A DNA stretch of 64,000 nucleotides from Brevibacillus brevis (GTDB lineage Bacteria > Bacillota > Bacilli > Brevibacillales > Brevibacillaceae). The notes beneath the pieces were generated by a model, which was given only the letters and a program-made list of their open reading frames with translations, was not told the DNA's origin and ran no database searches. This document shows positions 7,320-15,987 of this stretch, one piece after another (position 1 is the first letter of the stretch; every line of letters starts with the position of its first letter). A program made the position numbers and the translations under genes. The stretch covers positions 4,887,501 to 4,951,500 of the forward strand of contig NZ_CP134050.1 of NCBI RefSeq assembly GCF_031583145.1, read 5' to 3'.

Positions 7320-9526
7320 CGTCCTGTCCCTCCCTGCTCAGTCTGCTTGCAAAAGATGGCGTCTGTCCGGTAATCCAGCACGGCTTCCTCCCACACGCTG
7401 AGCGGCACGACACCGTTGGCGGCATCCGTATGCCCCGTCATGCGGTTGCCTGCCGCCACCTGCCGCTGCCGGTGGCGGATCGCAGCCAGGCGCTGCTCGG
7501 CCAATTCGGCACGTGCCTCCCGCACAGGAGAGAACGCAAAGGCGAGGCTGCCCTGGCGAAACTGGGCTTCGTCCAGCAATTGGATCTGTCTCTCGCGCAG
7601 ATCGAGGTACAGCAGATCTCCTGTCTGCAGGTACAGGATGCCGCCGCCTTCCGCTGCCTCCGGCGTCATGTGGCCGATGGCGGCTCCGTACGTCACCCCG
7701 GAGTAGCGTCCGTCGCTGATCAGCGTGGCGAGCCGTTTCAGATTGCGGTTGGCGTTGATGTGCTGCATCGGCGTGAACATCTCCGGCATGCCGAACGCAA
7801 CCGGCCCTTGACCGGAGATGACGACCGAGATCTTCAGCGCCCCCTGCTCGGCCATGCGCTCGAACAGCTCGTCGTATGCCAGATCGCACCAGTCCTCGTA
7901 ATGCTCGGGCGCATTGTGCCGAAGGACGGCCAGCAAGTTCTCCTGTGCGAAGCTGCGGCTCTCTTTCAGCTTCTCCAGCAATTTCGAATCGAGCAGGCTG
8001 CGGTTGGCGTCATCCTCGTTTTCGTAATAGAGGACGAAAGCAGCTTTCTTGTCGAACTCATCGAGCTGTTTTGTCGTCATCCCGCTGATCTTCACGACCG
8101 CGCTCTCGAAAAAGTTGCCGGTGAGCACATCGACTCCGCTAAACGGACGGCGCGGGGACGTCAGGATGATCGGATTTTCTTTGACGTGTGCAGCGGACAG
8201 CCGCTCCTGATCCGCCAGCCGCTCCCGCCAGGTCGTTCCCGTGACGGTGGGTGCATCTACGTCCATCGGCACGCCGTTTTGCATAAGCTCGTAAAACAGC
8301 GTCTCCATCCCCCGGCTGTTGCCGCTGCAGCACTGCATCGCCAAGGCAAAAATGTCGCGGCCCTGCGTCAGGCTGTAATCGAACAAGTCCGGCACCGGAT
8401 GGGCATGGTGGATGCGATCCAGCTCCCACAGGCTGAAGCGGTAGCCTCCGTACAGCATCCCGGCAACCATGTGCATCATCAGGTTGGTCGAACCGCCGGA
8501 CGCGCTGTGGATGCGGATCGCATTGCGAATGTTGGCTGCCATCACATTGGCGGCGCCGAAGGCCGGTTCGTTGATCAAAGCAGCCAGACTGTCTACAGCC
8601 TGGTTCACCTGCTCCTGGGTAGGCGGAGCCGTCAGCAGCTCGACAGCGGGATGGACCAGGCCGAGACCTGCGACGAGATGCCGGGAGCTGTTTCCTGTCC
8701 CGTTGAACGCGCATACGCCCCCTTTGCCGTCACAGGTGGCGACAGCCAGCCGCTGCTCGTATCCCTTATGCTCCGCTTTCGTGATGATCCCCCGATCGAC
8801 TGCCCGCTCCAGCACGCCCTGAAACGCCGTATTGGAGGAGCACTGGAGAATGTACGCCATCGCATCACGCAAATCGTCCGCGATATCCGGCGCTCCGGCT
8901 CCTTCCGCTTTGCGGGCTACCTGCTCCAGCTCGGCAAACAGGTCCTCGGGAATCGTCCCTCCCTGCAGGACGTGGGCCGGGGCAAAGGTGGCGAAAAACG
9001 GGGCCTCCCCCCGGTATTGGCGCAGCCTGTCGAGATGAGCCACTGCGCTGACTACCCCAAGCGGCTGCTTGTCGCATCCCTGGATGACGAAGGCGCCGTG
9101 GTAGCTGTGCGACTCGAGCTGGTTCACGACCATTTGCGCGACGGCATTGCGGCTCTGCAGCGAATAGCTCATGCCCTGGTTGCTCTGCGCTGTGCCGTCG
9201 CACATGACAGGGGTCGAGAAGTAAAACGGCACGCCGCCGTTTTGCCAGATGCGGATCGCCGCCCGGCTGGAGGTCTGGAAGTCCATGATATGTGCCGGAT
9301 GGTCGGGCGAGCCTCCGATAATGGCGATACGCGGCGCGTTTTCTTCCAGCCGGTTGTAGATTTCATCCAGCGTCCAGTCCGGCGCGGATCCTTCGTACGA
9401 TGAGCCGAGCAGCTGCTTCGCGCGGTCGAGCAAGCCCGCTACGCAGATCGGTTCGTTCGCCTTTCCCTGGACGTTGTCGCGATACGGGTTGACCCGGCTC
9501 TGAATTTGCGGAAAACGTATGGACAT
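7316..9526 (-). CDS. IlvD/Edd-family dehydratase (sugar-acid dehydratase, long form)
   Basis: 736 residues, much longer than the usual 560-610 of IlvD/Edd and longer than the about 650 of YjhG/YagF xylonate dehydratases. Candidate Fe-S ligands are Cys109 (VMCDGTAQSNQGM), Cys151 (QGCDKQPLG) and Cys272 (GGVCAFNGTGNSS). The C-terminal half carries the usual SDGRYSG and IGHMTPEAAEGG motifs. These enzymes convert 2,3-dihydroxy acids to 2-keto-3-deoxy acids. It follows galactonate dehydratase in the operon, so the cell has at least three dehydratase types here. An AAGGAGGAAAAG ribosome site supports the start. Confidence 0.88.
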   Translation of the reverse strand: MSIRFPQIQSRVNPYRDNVQGKANEPICVAGLLDRAKQLLGSSYEGSAPDWTLDEIYNRLEENAPRIAIIGGSPDHPAHIMDFQTSSRAAIRIWQNGGVPFYFSTPVMCDGTAQSNQGMSYSLQSRNAVAQMVVNQLESHSYHGAFVIQGCDKQPLGVVSAVAHLDRLRQYRGEAPFFATFAPAHVLQGGTIPEDLFAELEQVARKAEGAGAPDIADDLRDAMAYILQCSSNTAFQGVLERAVDRGIITKAEHKGYEQRLAVATCDGKGGVCAFNGTGNSSRHLVAGLGLVHPAVELLTAPPTQEQVNQAVDSLAALINEPAFGAANVMAANIRNAIRIHSASGGSTNLMMHMVAGMLYGGYRFSLWELDRIHHAHPVPDLFDYSLTQGRDIFALAMQCCSGNSRGMETLFYELMQNGVPMDVDAPTVTGTTWRERLADQERLSAAHVKENPIILTSPRRPFSGVDVLTGNFFESAVVKISGMTTKQLDEFDKKAAFVLYYENEDDANRSLLDSKLLEKLKESRSFAQENLLAVLRHNAPEHYEDWCDLAYDELFERMAEQGALKISVVISGQGPVAFGMPEMFTPMQHINANRNLKRLATLISDGRYSGVTYGAAIGHMTPEAAEGGGILYLQTGDLLYLDLRERQIQLLDEAQFRQGSLAFAFSPVREARAELAEQRLAAIRHRQRQVAAGNRMTGHTDAANGVVPLSVWEEAVLDYRTDAIFCKQTEQGGTGR

Positions 9527-9562
9527 GGTGCGCTTTTCCTCCTTGTCAGACGGAATTGATAC

Positions 9563-10711
9563 TTACCACTCGGCCACGCTGCCGTCTTCGTGGCGCCAGA
9601 CAGGGTTTCGCCAGTCGTGGCCCTCTTGCGCCGCCCGCGCGACCTTTTCCTCGTCGATCTCGATGCCGAGACCGGGACGGGAAGGCAGGCCGACATAGCC
9701 ATCCCGATACGCGAACACGCTCGGATCGACGAGGTAGTCGAGCAGATCGCTCCCCTCGTTGTAGTGGATGCCGAGACTCTGCTCCTGGATGATCGCGTTG
9801 GGCGTGCAGGCGTCGACCTGCAGCGAGGAGGCGAGTGCGATCGGACCGAGCGGACAGTGCGGCGCTACCGCCACGTCGAAAGCCTCGGCCATCGCAGCGA
9901 TTTTTTTCACTTCGAGAATCCCTCCGGCGTGGGACAAATCCGGCTGGATGATGTCCACGTAGCCGTCCTGCAAAAGCTGCTTGAAGCCCCAGCGCGTGTA
10001 CTGGCGCTCGCCGGTCGCGATGGGAGCGGTCGTATGGCGGGCGATCTCCCGCAGCGCCTCGTTGTTTTCCGGCAAGACGGGCTCCTCCAGAAACATCGGG
10101 CGATACGGCTCCAGCTCCTTGGCGAGCAGTTTCGCCATGGCCTTGTGTACGCGTCCGTGGAAGTCGATGCCGATGCCGACATCCTGGCCGACTGCCTCGC
10201 GGACAGCGGCGATTCGCGAGACGACCGCCTCTACCTTGGAATGCGCGTCGATGTAGTTCAGCTCTTCCGTCGCGTTCATCTTCACGGCCGTATAGCCTGC
10301 GGCCACTTTTTCTTTGGCGGCGGCTGCCACGTCGTGCGGGCGGTCTCCGCCGATCCACGAATAGACGCGAATCTTATCCCTCGCCGCCCCGCCGAGCATT
10401 TGCCAGACGGGGAGGTTGAAATGCTTTCCGGCGATGTCCCACAGCGCCTGCTCGATCCCGGACAGGGCGCTCGTCAAGATCGGCCCGCCCCGGTAAAACC
10501 CGCCGCGGTAGAGCGTTTGCCAATGGTCCTCGATGGCGAGCGGCGATTTGCCGATCACGTATTCCGCAAGCTCGCGTACGCACGCTTCCACTGTTCCGGC
10601 TCTGCCCTCTACGATCGGCTCCCCCCAGCCCGAGACCCCTTCGTCCGTCTCTACTTTTAGAAACAACCAGCGCGGCTTTACCCGGTACAGCTTGAAGCCC
10701 GTTACTTTCAT
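9563..10711 (-). CDS. dgoD: D-galactonate dehydratase
   Basis: 382 residues from ATG 10711. This is an enolase-superfamily (mandelate racemase subgroup) enzyme that dehydrates D-galactonate to 2-keto-3-deoxy-D-galactonate. Metal ligands Asp183, Glu209 and Glu235 and catalytic His185 (IDFHGR) and His285 (APHCPLGPIALA) fall at the same positions as in the E. coli enzyme, and SHAGGI and QEQSLGIHYN are also conserved. The start codon overlaps the stop of the LarA-like gene (ATGA). Kinase and aldolase genes downstream complete the De Ley-Doudoroff route. Confidence 0.95.
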   Translation of the reverse strand: MKVTGFKLYRVKPRWLFLKVETDEGVSGWGEPIVEGRAGTVEACVRELAEYVIGKSPLAIEDHWQTLYRGGFYRGGPILTSALSGIEQALWDIAGKHFNLPVWQMLGGAARDKIRVYSWIGGDRPHDVAAAAKEKVAAGYTAVKMNATEELNYIDAHSKVEAVVSRIAAVREAVGQDVGIGIDFHGRVHKAMAKLLAKELEPYRPMFLEEPVLPENNEALREIARHTTAPIATGERQYTRWGFKQLLQDGYVDIIQPDLSHAGGILEVKKIAAMAEAFDVAVAPHCPLGPIALASSLQVDACTPNAIIQEQSLGIHYNEGSDLLDYLVDPSVFAYRDGYVGLPSRPGLGIEIDEEKVARAAQEGHDWRNPVWRHEDGSVAEW

Positions 10712-11988
10712 GCTCTCACCCCGCCTTGTTCGAATCCGTGCGAAAAATTCATCACGATCGGCTCTGTCAGCACTTCCACATCCGACCGGCTTCTGGCCTC
10801 GGGAAGCAGACTTTCGGAAATCCAGATGTCGCGCACATGCAAGGTGTTTTCGATGCGAACGAGCCGCACCTGGCCGAGGTCGAAGGCGTTGCACGTCTTG
10901 ATCGCCGCTTTCACCGCCAGCTCCCCCGTATCGAGGAACATCGGCAGCTTCACGGTGCCAACGACCGTGCTGGTCAAGGCGTTGGCGTACCCTTTGACCC
11001 AATCGATCTCCTCGAACACCTCGCGCGTGGTGATGTCGGCCAGCCCGATCCCGTTTGCGTTGCCGTGCGTTTTTTCCGTGAGCCGGAGCACGACCGTCCG
11101 CGCTGCGTTCACTCCTCCGCTGGCGTACGGCGTGGCAAAACGTCCGGTAATGTTCGGGTCCATCCCGTCGCCCGAGATGTCTTTGCCGATTTCGTCGACG
11201 ACTAGCACGTCGAGCGGATCAAATAAGATTTTCGGCATCAGCGCCTTCGCTTCGAGCAGCAGCTTCGGCTCCTCGTCCGCCAGCCGCTCGGCGGGGATCG
11301 CCACGGCCTTGGCGGGACGGTCGAAGGCGTTTTCGATCGTGCCGACTCCAAAGACAATCGGGGTGCGCTCGATCATCACTTTCGCCATCTCCTGCACGTG
11401 CTCCGCCATGTACTTGAAGCTGTAGGCATGGGCTGCCTCGGCGCCGCGCTGCTTGCCGAGGCCGATGGTGATCATCTTCATCAGGCCGCTTTCCACGGGA
11501 CCGCGAAAGGCCGTATGGGGCTTGATCCGGTTGATTACGACGACCTTGTCGGCGTGGTAGGCGTTGTGGTCCATGTAGATGGGCAGGCCGTTCGGCAATC
11601 TGCCCACCTCCACGACCTCCATCGTCGCCTCAATCGGCGCTTCCACGAACGATTCCGTGACTCCCAGCGATTCCAGCACTTCCTTTTGTCCCTGCGCCGT
11701 CGCCCCTCCGTGGCTGCCCATCGCAGGCACGATGAATGGCCTCCCCCCGGCGGCTTTGATCATCCGCACCACTTCCCGCGTGATGACGGGGATCTCGGCG
11801 ACGCCGCGGCTTCCGACCGCGATCGCGACCCGATCGGCCGGAGCTATGCGCGACAGCACACCGGATTCGTCGATCGCCTGGCGCACGGCCCCTGCCACAT
11901 CGGGCAGCTCGGGCGCGTAAAAGTGCTGCCGGACCTTCGCCATGCGGGGGATGGGGATCGCGCGGAGCAGCTCTTCGATCACCTGCAT
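10708..11988 (-). CDS. LarA/DUF2088-family protein (nickel-pincer isomerase-like)
   Basis: 426 residues. The N-terminal DUF2088-like part contains AVGSRGV, PAMGSHGGAT (91-95 is GSHGG) and VINRIKPHTAF with His158 and Lys171 (SGLMKM), matching positions used in lactate racemase LarA to hold the nickel-pincer nucleotide. Members of this superfamily racemise or epimerise 2-hydroxy acids. Located before galactonate dehydratase, it may epimerise C2 of an aldonate so that it can enter the pathway. No larB, larC or larE cofactor genes are in this window. The family is likely; the activity is inferred. Confidence 0.8.
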   Translation of the reverse strand: MQVIEELLRAIPIPRMAKVRQHFYAPELPDVAGAVRQAIDESGVLSRIAPADRVAIAVGSRGVAEIPVITREVVRMIKAAGGRPFIVPAMGSHGGATAQGQKEVLESLGVTESFVEAPIEATMEVVEVGRLPNGLPIYMDHNAYHADKVVVINRIKPHTAFRGPVESGLMKMITIGLGKQRGAEAAHAYSFKYMAEHVQEMAKVMIERTPIVFGVGTIENAFDRPAKAVAIPAERLADEEPKLLLEAKALMPKILFDPLDVLVVDEIGKDISGDGMDPNITGRFATPYASGGVNAARTVVLRLTEKTHGNANGIGLADITTREVFEEIDWVKGYANALTSTVVGTVKLPMFLDTGELAVKAAIKTCNAFDLGQVRLVRIENTLHVRDIWISESLLPEARSRSDVEVLTEPIVMNFSHGFEQGGVRA

Positions 11989-12001
11989 GTATCTCTCCCC
12001 C

Positions 12002-13063
12002 TTACTTGCGCACTTTGGCGACCTCGTCGTACATTTCCTTGACCAGATCTTCGCCGATCTCTTTCGCGAACTTGTCGATGACCGGCTTGATGATCTCCTG
12101 CATCCGAGCCTTTTCTTCCGCCGACACCTCGTTGACCTCCATGCCTGCTGCCTTCAATTCGTCCAGTGCCTTTTGATTCTCCGTCTGGTTCAGCTCGCGC
12201 TGGTACTTCCCGGCCTCCGCGGCTGCATCGCGCAGGATTTGCTGCTCTTCCGGCGACAGCTTATCCCAGAATTTCTTGCCGACGAGGAACACGAACGGCG
12301 TATAGACGTGCTTCGTGACGCTGAGGTACTTTTGCACCTCGTTGTACTTGTTCGACTTGATCGTGGCGAGCGGATTTTCCTGGCCGTCGACCGTACGGCT
12401 CTCCAGGGCGCTGAACACCTCCGAGAACGCCATCGGCGACGGGTTGGCGCCCAGTGCGGAAAACGCTTCGAGATGCACCTGGTTTTGCATGGTGCGGATT
12501 TTCAGCCCTTTGAAGTCCTCGGCTGTAGCGACAGGATGCTTGCTGTTCGTCAAGTTGCGGAAGCCGTTTTCCCAATACCCCAGTCCGATCAGGTTGTGGG
12601 CCGGCAGCTTTTCCAGCAGCTTTTGCCCCAGCGGACCGTCCAGCACGGCATGGGCTTCCTTCTCTTCGTTGAAGACGAACGGGAAGTCGAAGATGGCGTA
12701 TTCCTTGATGTCCCCGACCAGCGGCGACGTGGACGGGATGGTGATTTCCTGCGTCCCTGCCTGGAGCGCCTCCGTCATTTTTTTGTCGTCCCCGAGCTGG
12801 GCCGCATAGTACGGGATGACCTTCAGCTTGCCACCGCTCTTTTCACTGACCAGCTCGGCAAACTTCTTGAGCCCTTGCCCTTCCGGGTGGTCCTCGTTCA
12901 GGCCGATTCCCGCCTTGATCGTCCGCTCCTGTATGCCCGACGCCGGTGCGGATGAGGATGCCGTCGAAGCGCTTCCCCCTCCGCCGCCTCCTCCGCAGCC
13001 AGCCAGCAGCAGAAGTGCCGGAACCACACACCCGACTACCCATTTACGCGTCCACTTTTTCAT
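12002..13063 (-). CDS. dctP: TRAP transporter substrate-binding protein DctP (second copy)
   Basis: 353 residues from ATG 13063 with a GGGGGGATTGTAC ribosome site. A lipoprotein signal (MKKWTRKWVVGC...LLLLAGC) anchors it outside the membrane. DctP family segments: NEDHPEGQGLKKFAELV, IRTMQNQVHLEAFSALGANP, FSEVFSALESRTVDGQENP (substrate Arg region) and YNEVQKYLSVTKHVYTP. It captures an organic acid, probably a sugar acid, for the DctQM permease encoded upstream. It overlaps the 2-hydroxyacid dehydrogenase gene by 20 bases. It is separate from the DctP at 15988-17034, so one permease pair may be served by two receptors. Confidence 0.92.
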   Translation of the reverse strand: MKKWTRKWVVGCVVPALLLLAGCGGGGGGGSASTASSSAPASGIQERTIKAGIGLNEDHPEGQGLKKFAELVSEKSGGKLKVIPYYAAQLGDDKKMTEALQAGTQEITIPSTSPLVGDIKEYAIFDFPFVFNEEKEAHAVLDGPLGQKLLEKLPAHNLIGLGYWENGFRNLTNSKHPVATAEDFKGLKIRTMQNQVHLEAFSALGANPSPMAFSEVFSALESRTVDGQENPLATIKSNKYNEVQKYLSVTKHVYTPFVFLVGKKFWDKLSPEEQQILRDAAAEAGKYQRELNQTENQKALDELKAAGMEVNEVSAEEKARMQEIIKPVIDKFAKEIGEDLVKEMYDEVAKVRK

Positions 13064-14123
13064 GTACAATCCCCCCGTTTTTATCGGCTCCCCGCTGCGC
13101 CAGTGCTGCATAGCGTTCCGTGGAGCGGCTCTCTTTCCATTGCAGGCGTTCTTTCACTTCCCGATTGACCAAATAATTTGGATATTCGCCATACAGGAGC
13201 ACATCGGCTACGCCCATCGCGGCTTTTGCCCTCATTTCGGCTGCGGCTTCCTCGGAGTACCAGGCCACATGCGGCGTGAGGATGACGTTGTCCATGGCCA
13301 GCAGCGGATTGTCCGGCGAAATGGGTTCTAGCTCCACCACGTCCAAGGCGGCTCCGGCGATTTGCCCCCTTTGCAGCGCTGCGATCAGCGCCTGCTCGTC
13401 GATGACCGGCCCTCGCGACGTATTGATGACGATGGCCTCTTTTTTCATCTGGGCGAACTGCTCCTCCCCGATCATGCCTTTCGTCGAAGGCATCAGCGGG
13501 GCGTGGACCGAGACGAAATCGGCCTGGCTGCACAGCTCTTGGAGGGTCGCCAGCTCCACGTCCAGACTGTCCGCCACGGCCTTTGGCACATACGGATCGT
13601 AGGCAATGACGCGCAGCCCGAGCGGCTGGACTTTTCTGGCGAGCGCCTGCGGAATCTTGCCAAAGCCGACCAGCCCGAGCGTCCTGCCGCGCAGCCTCAT
13701 AATCGGCTGTGTCACCTTGAAATCCCATACGCCGTTTCGGATGGCCTGATGGGCGACGACGACCTTGCGCGACCACGCCAGAAGCAGTGCGAGAGCGTGA
13801 TCGGCGACCTCGTCCATGCAGTAATCGGGGACGTTTGCCACACAGATGCCTTTTTCCGTGGCGGCCTGAAGATCGACGGTGTTGACCCCTACTCCGTAGC
13901 GGGTGATCACCTTGCACTTCTCCAGACTTTCGATGACCCTGCGGCTGAGGGGCGCGTACTGGTTGATCAGCGCATCGGCGTCACGGCAGGCGGCGATCAC
14001 CTCCTCCTCTGTCCGGCACTGAGCGGGCACCAGCTCGATCTGCTCGCTCCCCAGCACTTGCTCCTCGTAGCGCAAGTCGGCGTACTCCCAATCCGTCACG
14101 ACAACCTTCCATTTCTTGTCCAT
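13044..14123 (-). CDS. D-isomer-specific 2-hydroxyacid dehydrogenase (CtBP-like)
   Basis: 359 residues, NAD(P)-dependent. The Rossmann motif is GFGKIPQALA (normally GxGxxG; the last Gly is replaced). The catalytic set is Arg in INTSRGPVID, Glu in LDVVELEP and His in LTPHVAWYSE, like C-terminal-binding-protein-type dehydrogenases. It could interconvert a 2-keto acid and a 2-hydroxy acid, for example a tartronate, glyoxylate or keto-aldonate step. Start 14123 lies 13 bases after the DctM stop, inside the transporter operon. Confidence 0.9.
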   Translation of the reverse strand: MDKKWKVVVTDWEYADLRYEEQVLGSEQIELVPAQCRTEEEVIAACRDADALINQYAPLSRRVIESLEKCKVITRYGVGVNTVDLQAATEKGICVANVPDYCMDEVADHALALLLAWSRKVVVAHQAIRNGVWDFKVTQPIMRLRGRTLGLVGFGKIPQALARKVQPLGLRVIAYDPYVPKAVADSLDVELATLQELCSQADFVSVHAPLMPSTKGMIGEEQFAQMKKEAIVINTSRGPVIDEQALIAALQRGQIAGAALDVVELEPISPDNPLLAMDNVILTPHVAWYSEEAAAEMRAKAAMGVADVLLYGEYPNYLVNREVKERLQWKESRSTERYAALAQRGADKNGGIVHEKVDA

Positions 14124-14136
14124 TTCGATACCCCCT

Positions 14137-15414
14137 TTACGTGAGCCATTCGAGCGGCACTGTCACAAGCGACGGGAACAGAATCAGCAGGATGAGGACG
14201 ATGACCTCGACCAGCAGGAACGGCCAGATCCCTTTCATAATGTCCTCCATGCCGATTTTCCCGACGCCGCACGCCACGTTGAGTACCGTGCCGACAGGCG
14301 GTGTGAGCAGGCCGATGCAGTTGTTCAGGATAAACAGGACCCCAAAGTAGATCGGATCGATGCCAGCCTTGTCGATGATCGGCATCAGGACGGGGGTCAT
14401 GATCAGAATCGTCGGAGTCAGATCCATCGCCGTCCCCACCAGCAGCACAATCGCGTTGATCACGATGAGAAGCAGAAGCGGATGATCGATGAGCGGCCCA
14501 AGCAAATCCGTGAGCATCACGGGGATGTTGGCCACGGTGATCAGCCAGGCGGACACCATCGCCGCCGCCGCGAGAAACATGACCACGCTCGTCGTCTTGG
14601 CCGAGACGATCAGAATGTGGTAAAGCTGATTGATTTTCAGCTCCCGATACACGACGATGCCGACGAACAGCGCGTAAAAAGCCGCGACCACGGCCGCTTC
14701 CGTCGGGGTAAACACCCCGCCGCGCAGCCCGACGATGATGATGATCGGCAAAAGCAGCGCCCAAACCGCTCCTTTCGTCGCGTCCCAGATCTCTTTGAGC
14801 GACTTGCGCGGGTACGACTGAAAGCTTCCTTTCCGCGTGATGATCGCCCAGGTGACCATCAGGCCGACACCGATCAACAGTCCGGGCACGATCCCCGCCA
14901 TGAACAGCTTGGTGATGGACAGGCCGCTGGTGACGCCGAATACGATCATCGGAATGCTGGGAGGGATGATAGGAGCGATGATTCCGCCTGCTGCGATCAG
15001 ACCAGTGGAGCGGTTCCGATTGTACCCCGCACTCACCATCATCGGGATCAGGATCGCGCCGAGCGCGGCTGTATCTGCCACAGCCGAACCGGAAAGCCCG
15101 GCAAATAAAATGCTGCCCATGATGGCCACGTAGCCCAAACCGCCGCGAATGTGTCCGACGAGAGCCAAAGCGAAGTTGATAATGCGCTTGGAAATGCCTC
15201 CCGCATTCATCAGCTCTCCGGCCAGGATAAAAAACGGGATCGCCATCAGCGGGAAGTTGTCCGCGCCGCTGATCAAATTTTGCGCGATGATTTGGCTGTC
15301 GAAGATGTCCATGTAGATCATCAGAGCGACGCCGCTGAATAGCAGTGCGAAGGCGATGGGCATGCCGAGGGCCATCACGCCCAGCAGCGAGCCGACAAAG
15401 ATTCCGAGCGTCAT
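14137..15414 (-). CDS. dctM: TRAP transporter large permease DctM
   Basis: 425 residues, about 12 membrane segments. Typical DctM stretches include MAIPFFILAGELMNAGGIS near the N-terminus, GGLGYVAIMGSILFAGLSGSA and FGVLFILNNCIGLLTPPVG. It is the sodium-coupled transport subunit and pairs with DctQ. Its ATG lies directly after the dctQ stop codon with no gap. Confidence 0.95.
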   Translation of the reverse strand: MTLGIFVGSLLGVMALGMPIAFALLFSGVALMIYMDIFDSQIIAQNLISGADNFPLMAIPFFILAGELMNAGGISKRIINFALALVGHIRGGLGYVAIMGSILFAGLSGSAVADTAALGAILIPMMVSAGYNRNRSTGLIAAGGIIAPIIPPSIPMIVFGVTSGLSITKLFMAGIVPGLLIGVGLMVTWAIITRKGSFQSYPRKSLKEIWDATKGAVWALLLPIIIIVGLRGGVFTPTEAAVVAAFYALFVGIVVYRELKINQLYHILIVSAKTTSVVMFLAAAAMVSAWLITVANIPVMLTDLLGPLIDHPLLLLIVINAIVLLVGTAMDLTPTILIMTPVLMPIIDKAGIDPIYFGVLFILNNCIGLLTPPVGTVLNVACGVGKIGMEDIMKGIWPFLLVEVIVLILLILFPSLVTVPLEWLT

Positions 15415-15969
15415 CTACCTTCCTCCCCCTTCCGCTATTTGCTGCGGTGCCGGCACCAGCATTTCCTCTTCCGACTCCTTCACGCGGATGAAGTCGTCAA
15501 CCGGACGCTTGCGGAACAAGACGCGATACAGATTGGCCACGACGACAATCGCCATGCAGATGCTCATCAAAATGCCGATGCCGTACATGAAGCCGAGCGG
15601 CATCCCGGTAGCCGGGGCCTTGCTGTCAAGGTTGATCAGCGTCATTTTCCAGCTGCCGTCAAGCACGAGCCACAGCACGTACAGGATGAGTCCGTTCGTG
15701 ATGACAAACACGACTTTTTTCCAAAAGTCAGGCAGCCTTTTGACGAACATGTCGACGCCGAGATGCTCGTTGTCCGTCAGCGCGCCGATTGCCCCCAGAA
15801 AGATCAGCCAGACGAACAGGAAGCGCGACATTTCTTCCGACCATGTGATTCCCGAGTTGAACAAATACCGCAGCACGACGTTGCCGAAGACGAGAATCGC
15901 CATGAGCGCCAGGGCGGCGGCCATGATGACGTTCAGCGACGAGCTCAAAAATTTCGATGCGCTTTTCAC
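15415..15969 (-). CDS. dctQ: TRAP transporter small permease DctQ
   Basis: 184 residues with four predicted membrane segments. The family pattern ITWSEEMSRFLFVWLIFLGA (about residues 40-59) is plain. It forms the membrane complex with DctM. The gene lies between the first DctP and DctM in the usual P-Q-M order. Confidence 0.93.
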   Translation of the reverse strand: MKSASKFLSSSLNVIMAAALALMAILVFGNVVLRYLFNSGITWSEEMSRFLFVWLIFLGAIGALTDNEHLGVDMFVKRLPDFWKKVVFVITNGLILYVLWLVLDGSWKMTLINLDSKAPATGMPLGFMYGIGILMSICMAIVVVANLYRVLFRKRPVDDFIRVKESEEEMLVPAPQQIAEGGGR

Positions 15970-15987
15970 GCGGATTCCCCCTCTCTC

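Noticed and set aside
13044..13063. Possible misassembly from the 20-base overlap of dctP and the hydroxyacid dehydrogenase
   Set aside because: Both proteins have intact ends and the dctP ribosome site lies within the upstream gene, as is common in compact operons.
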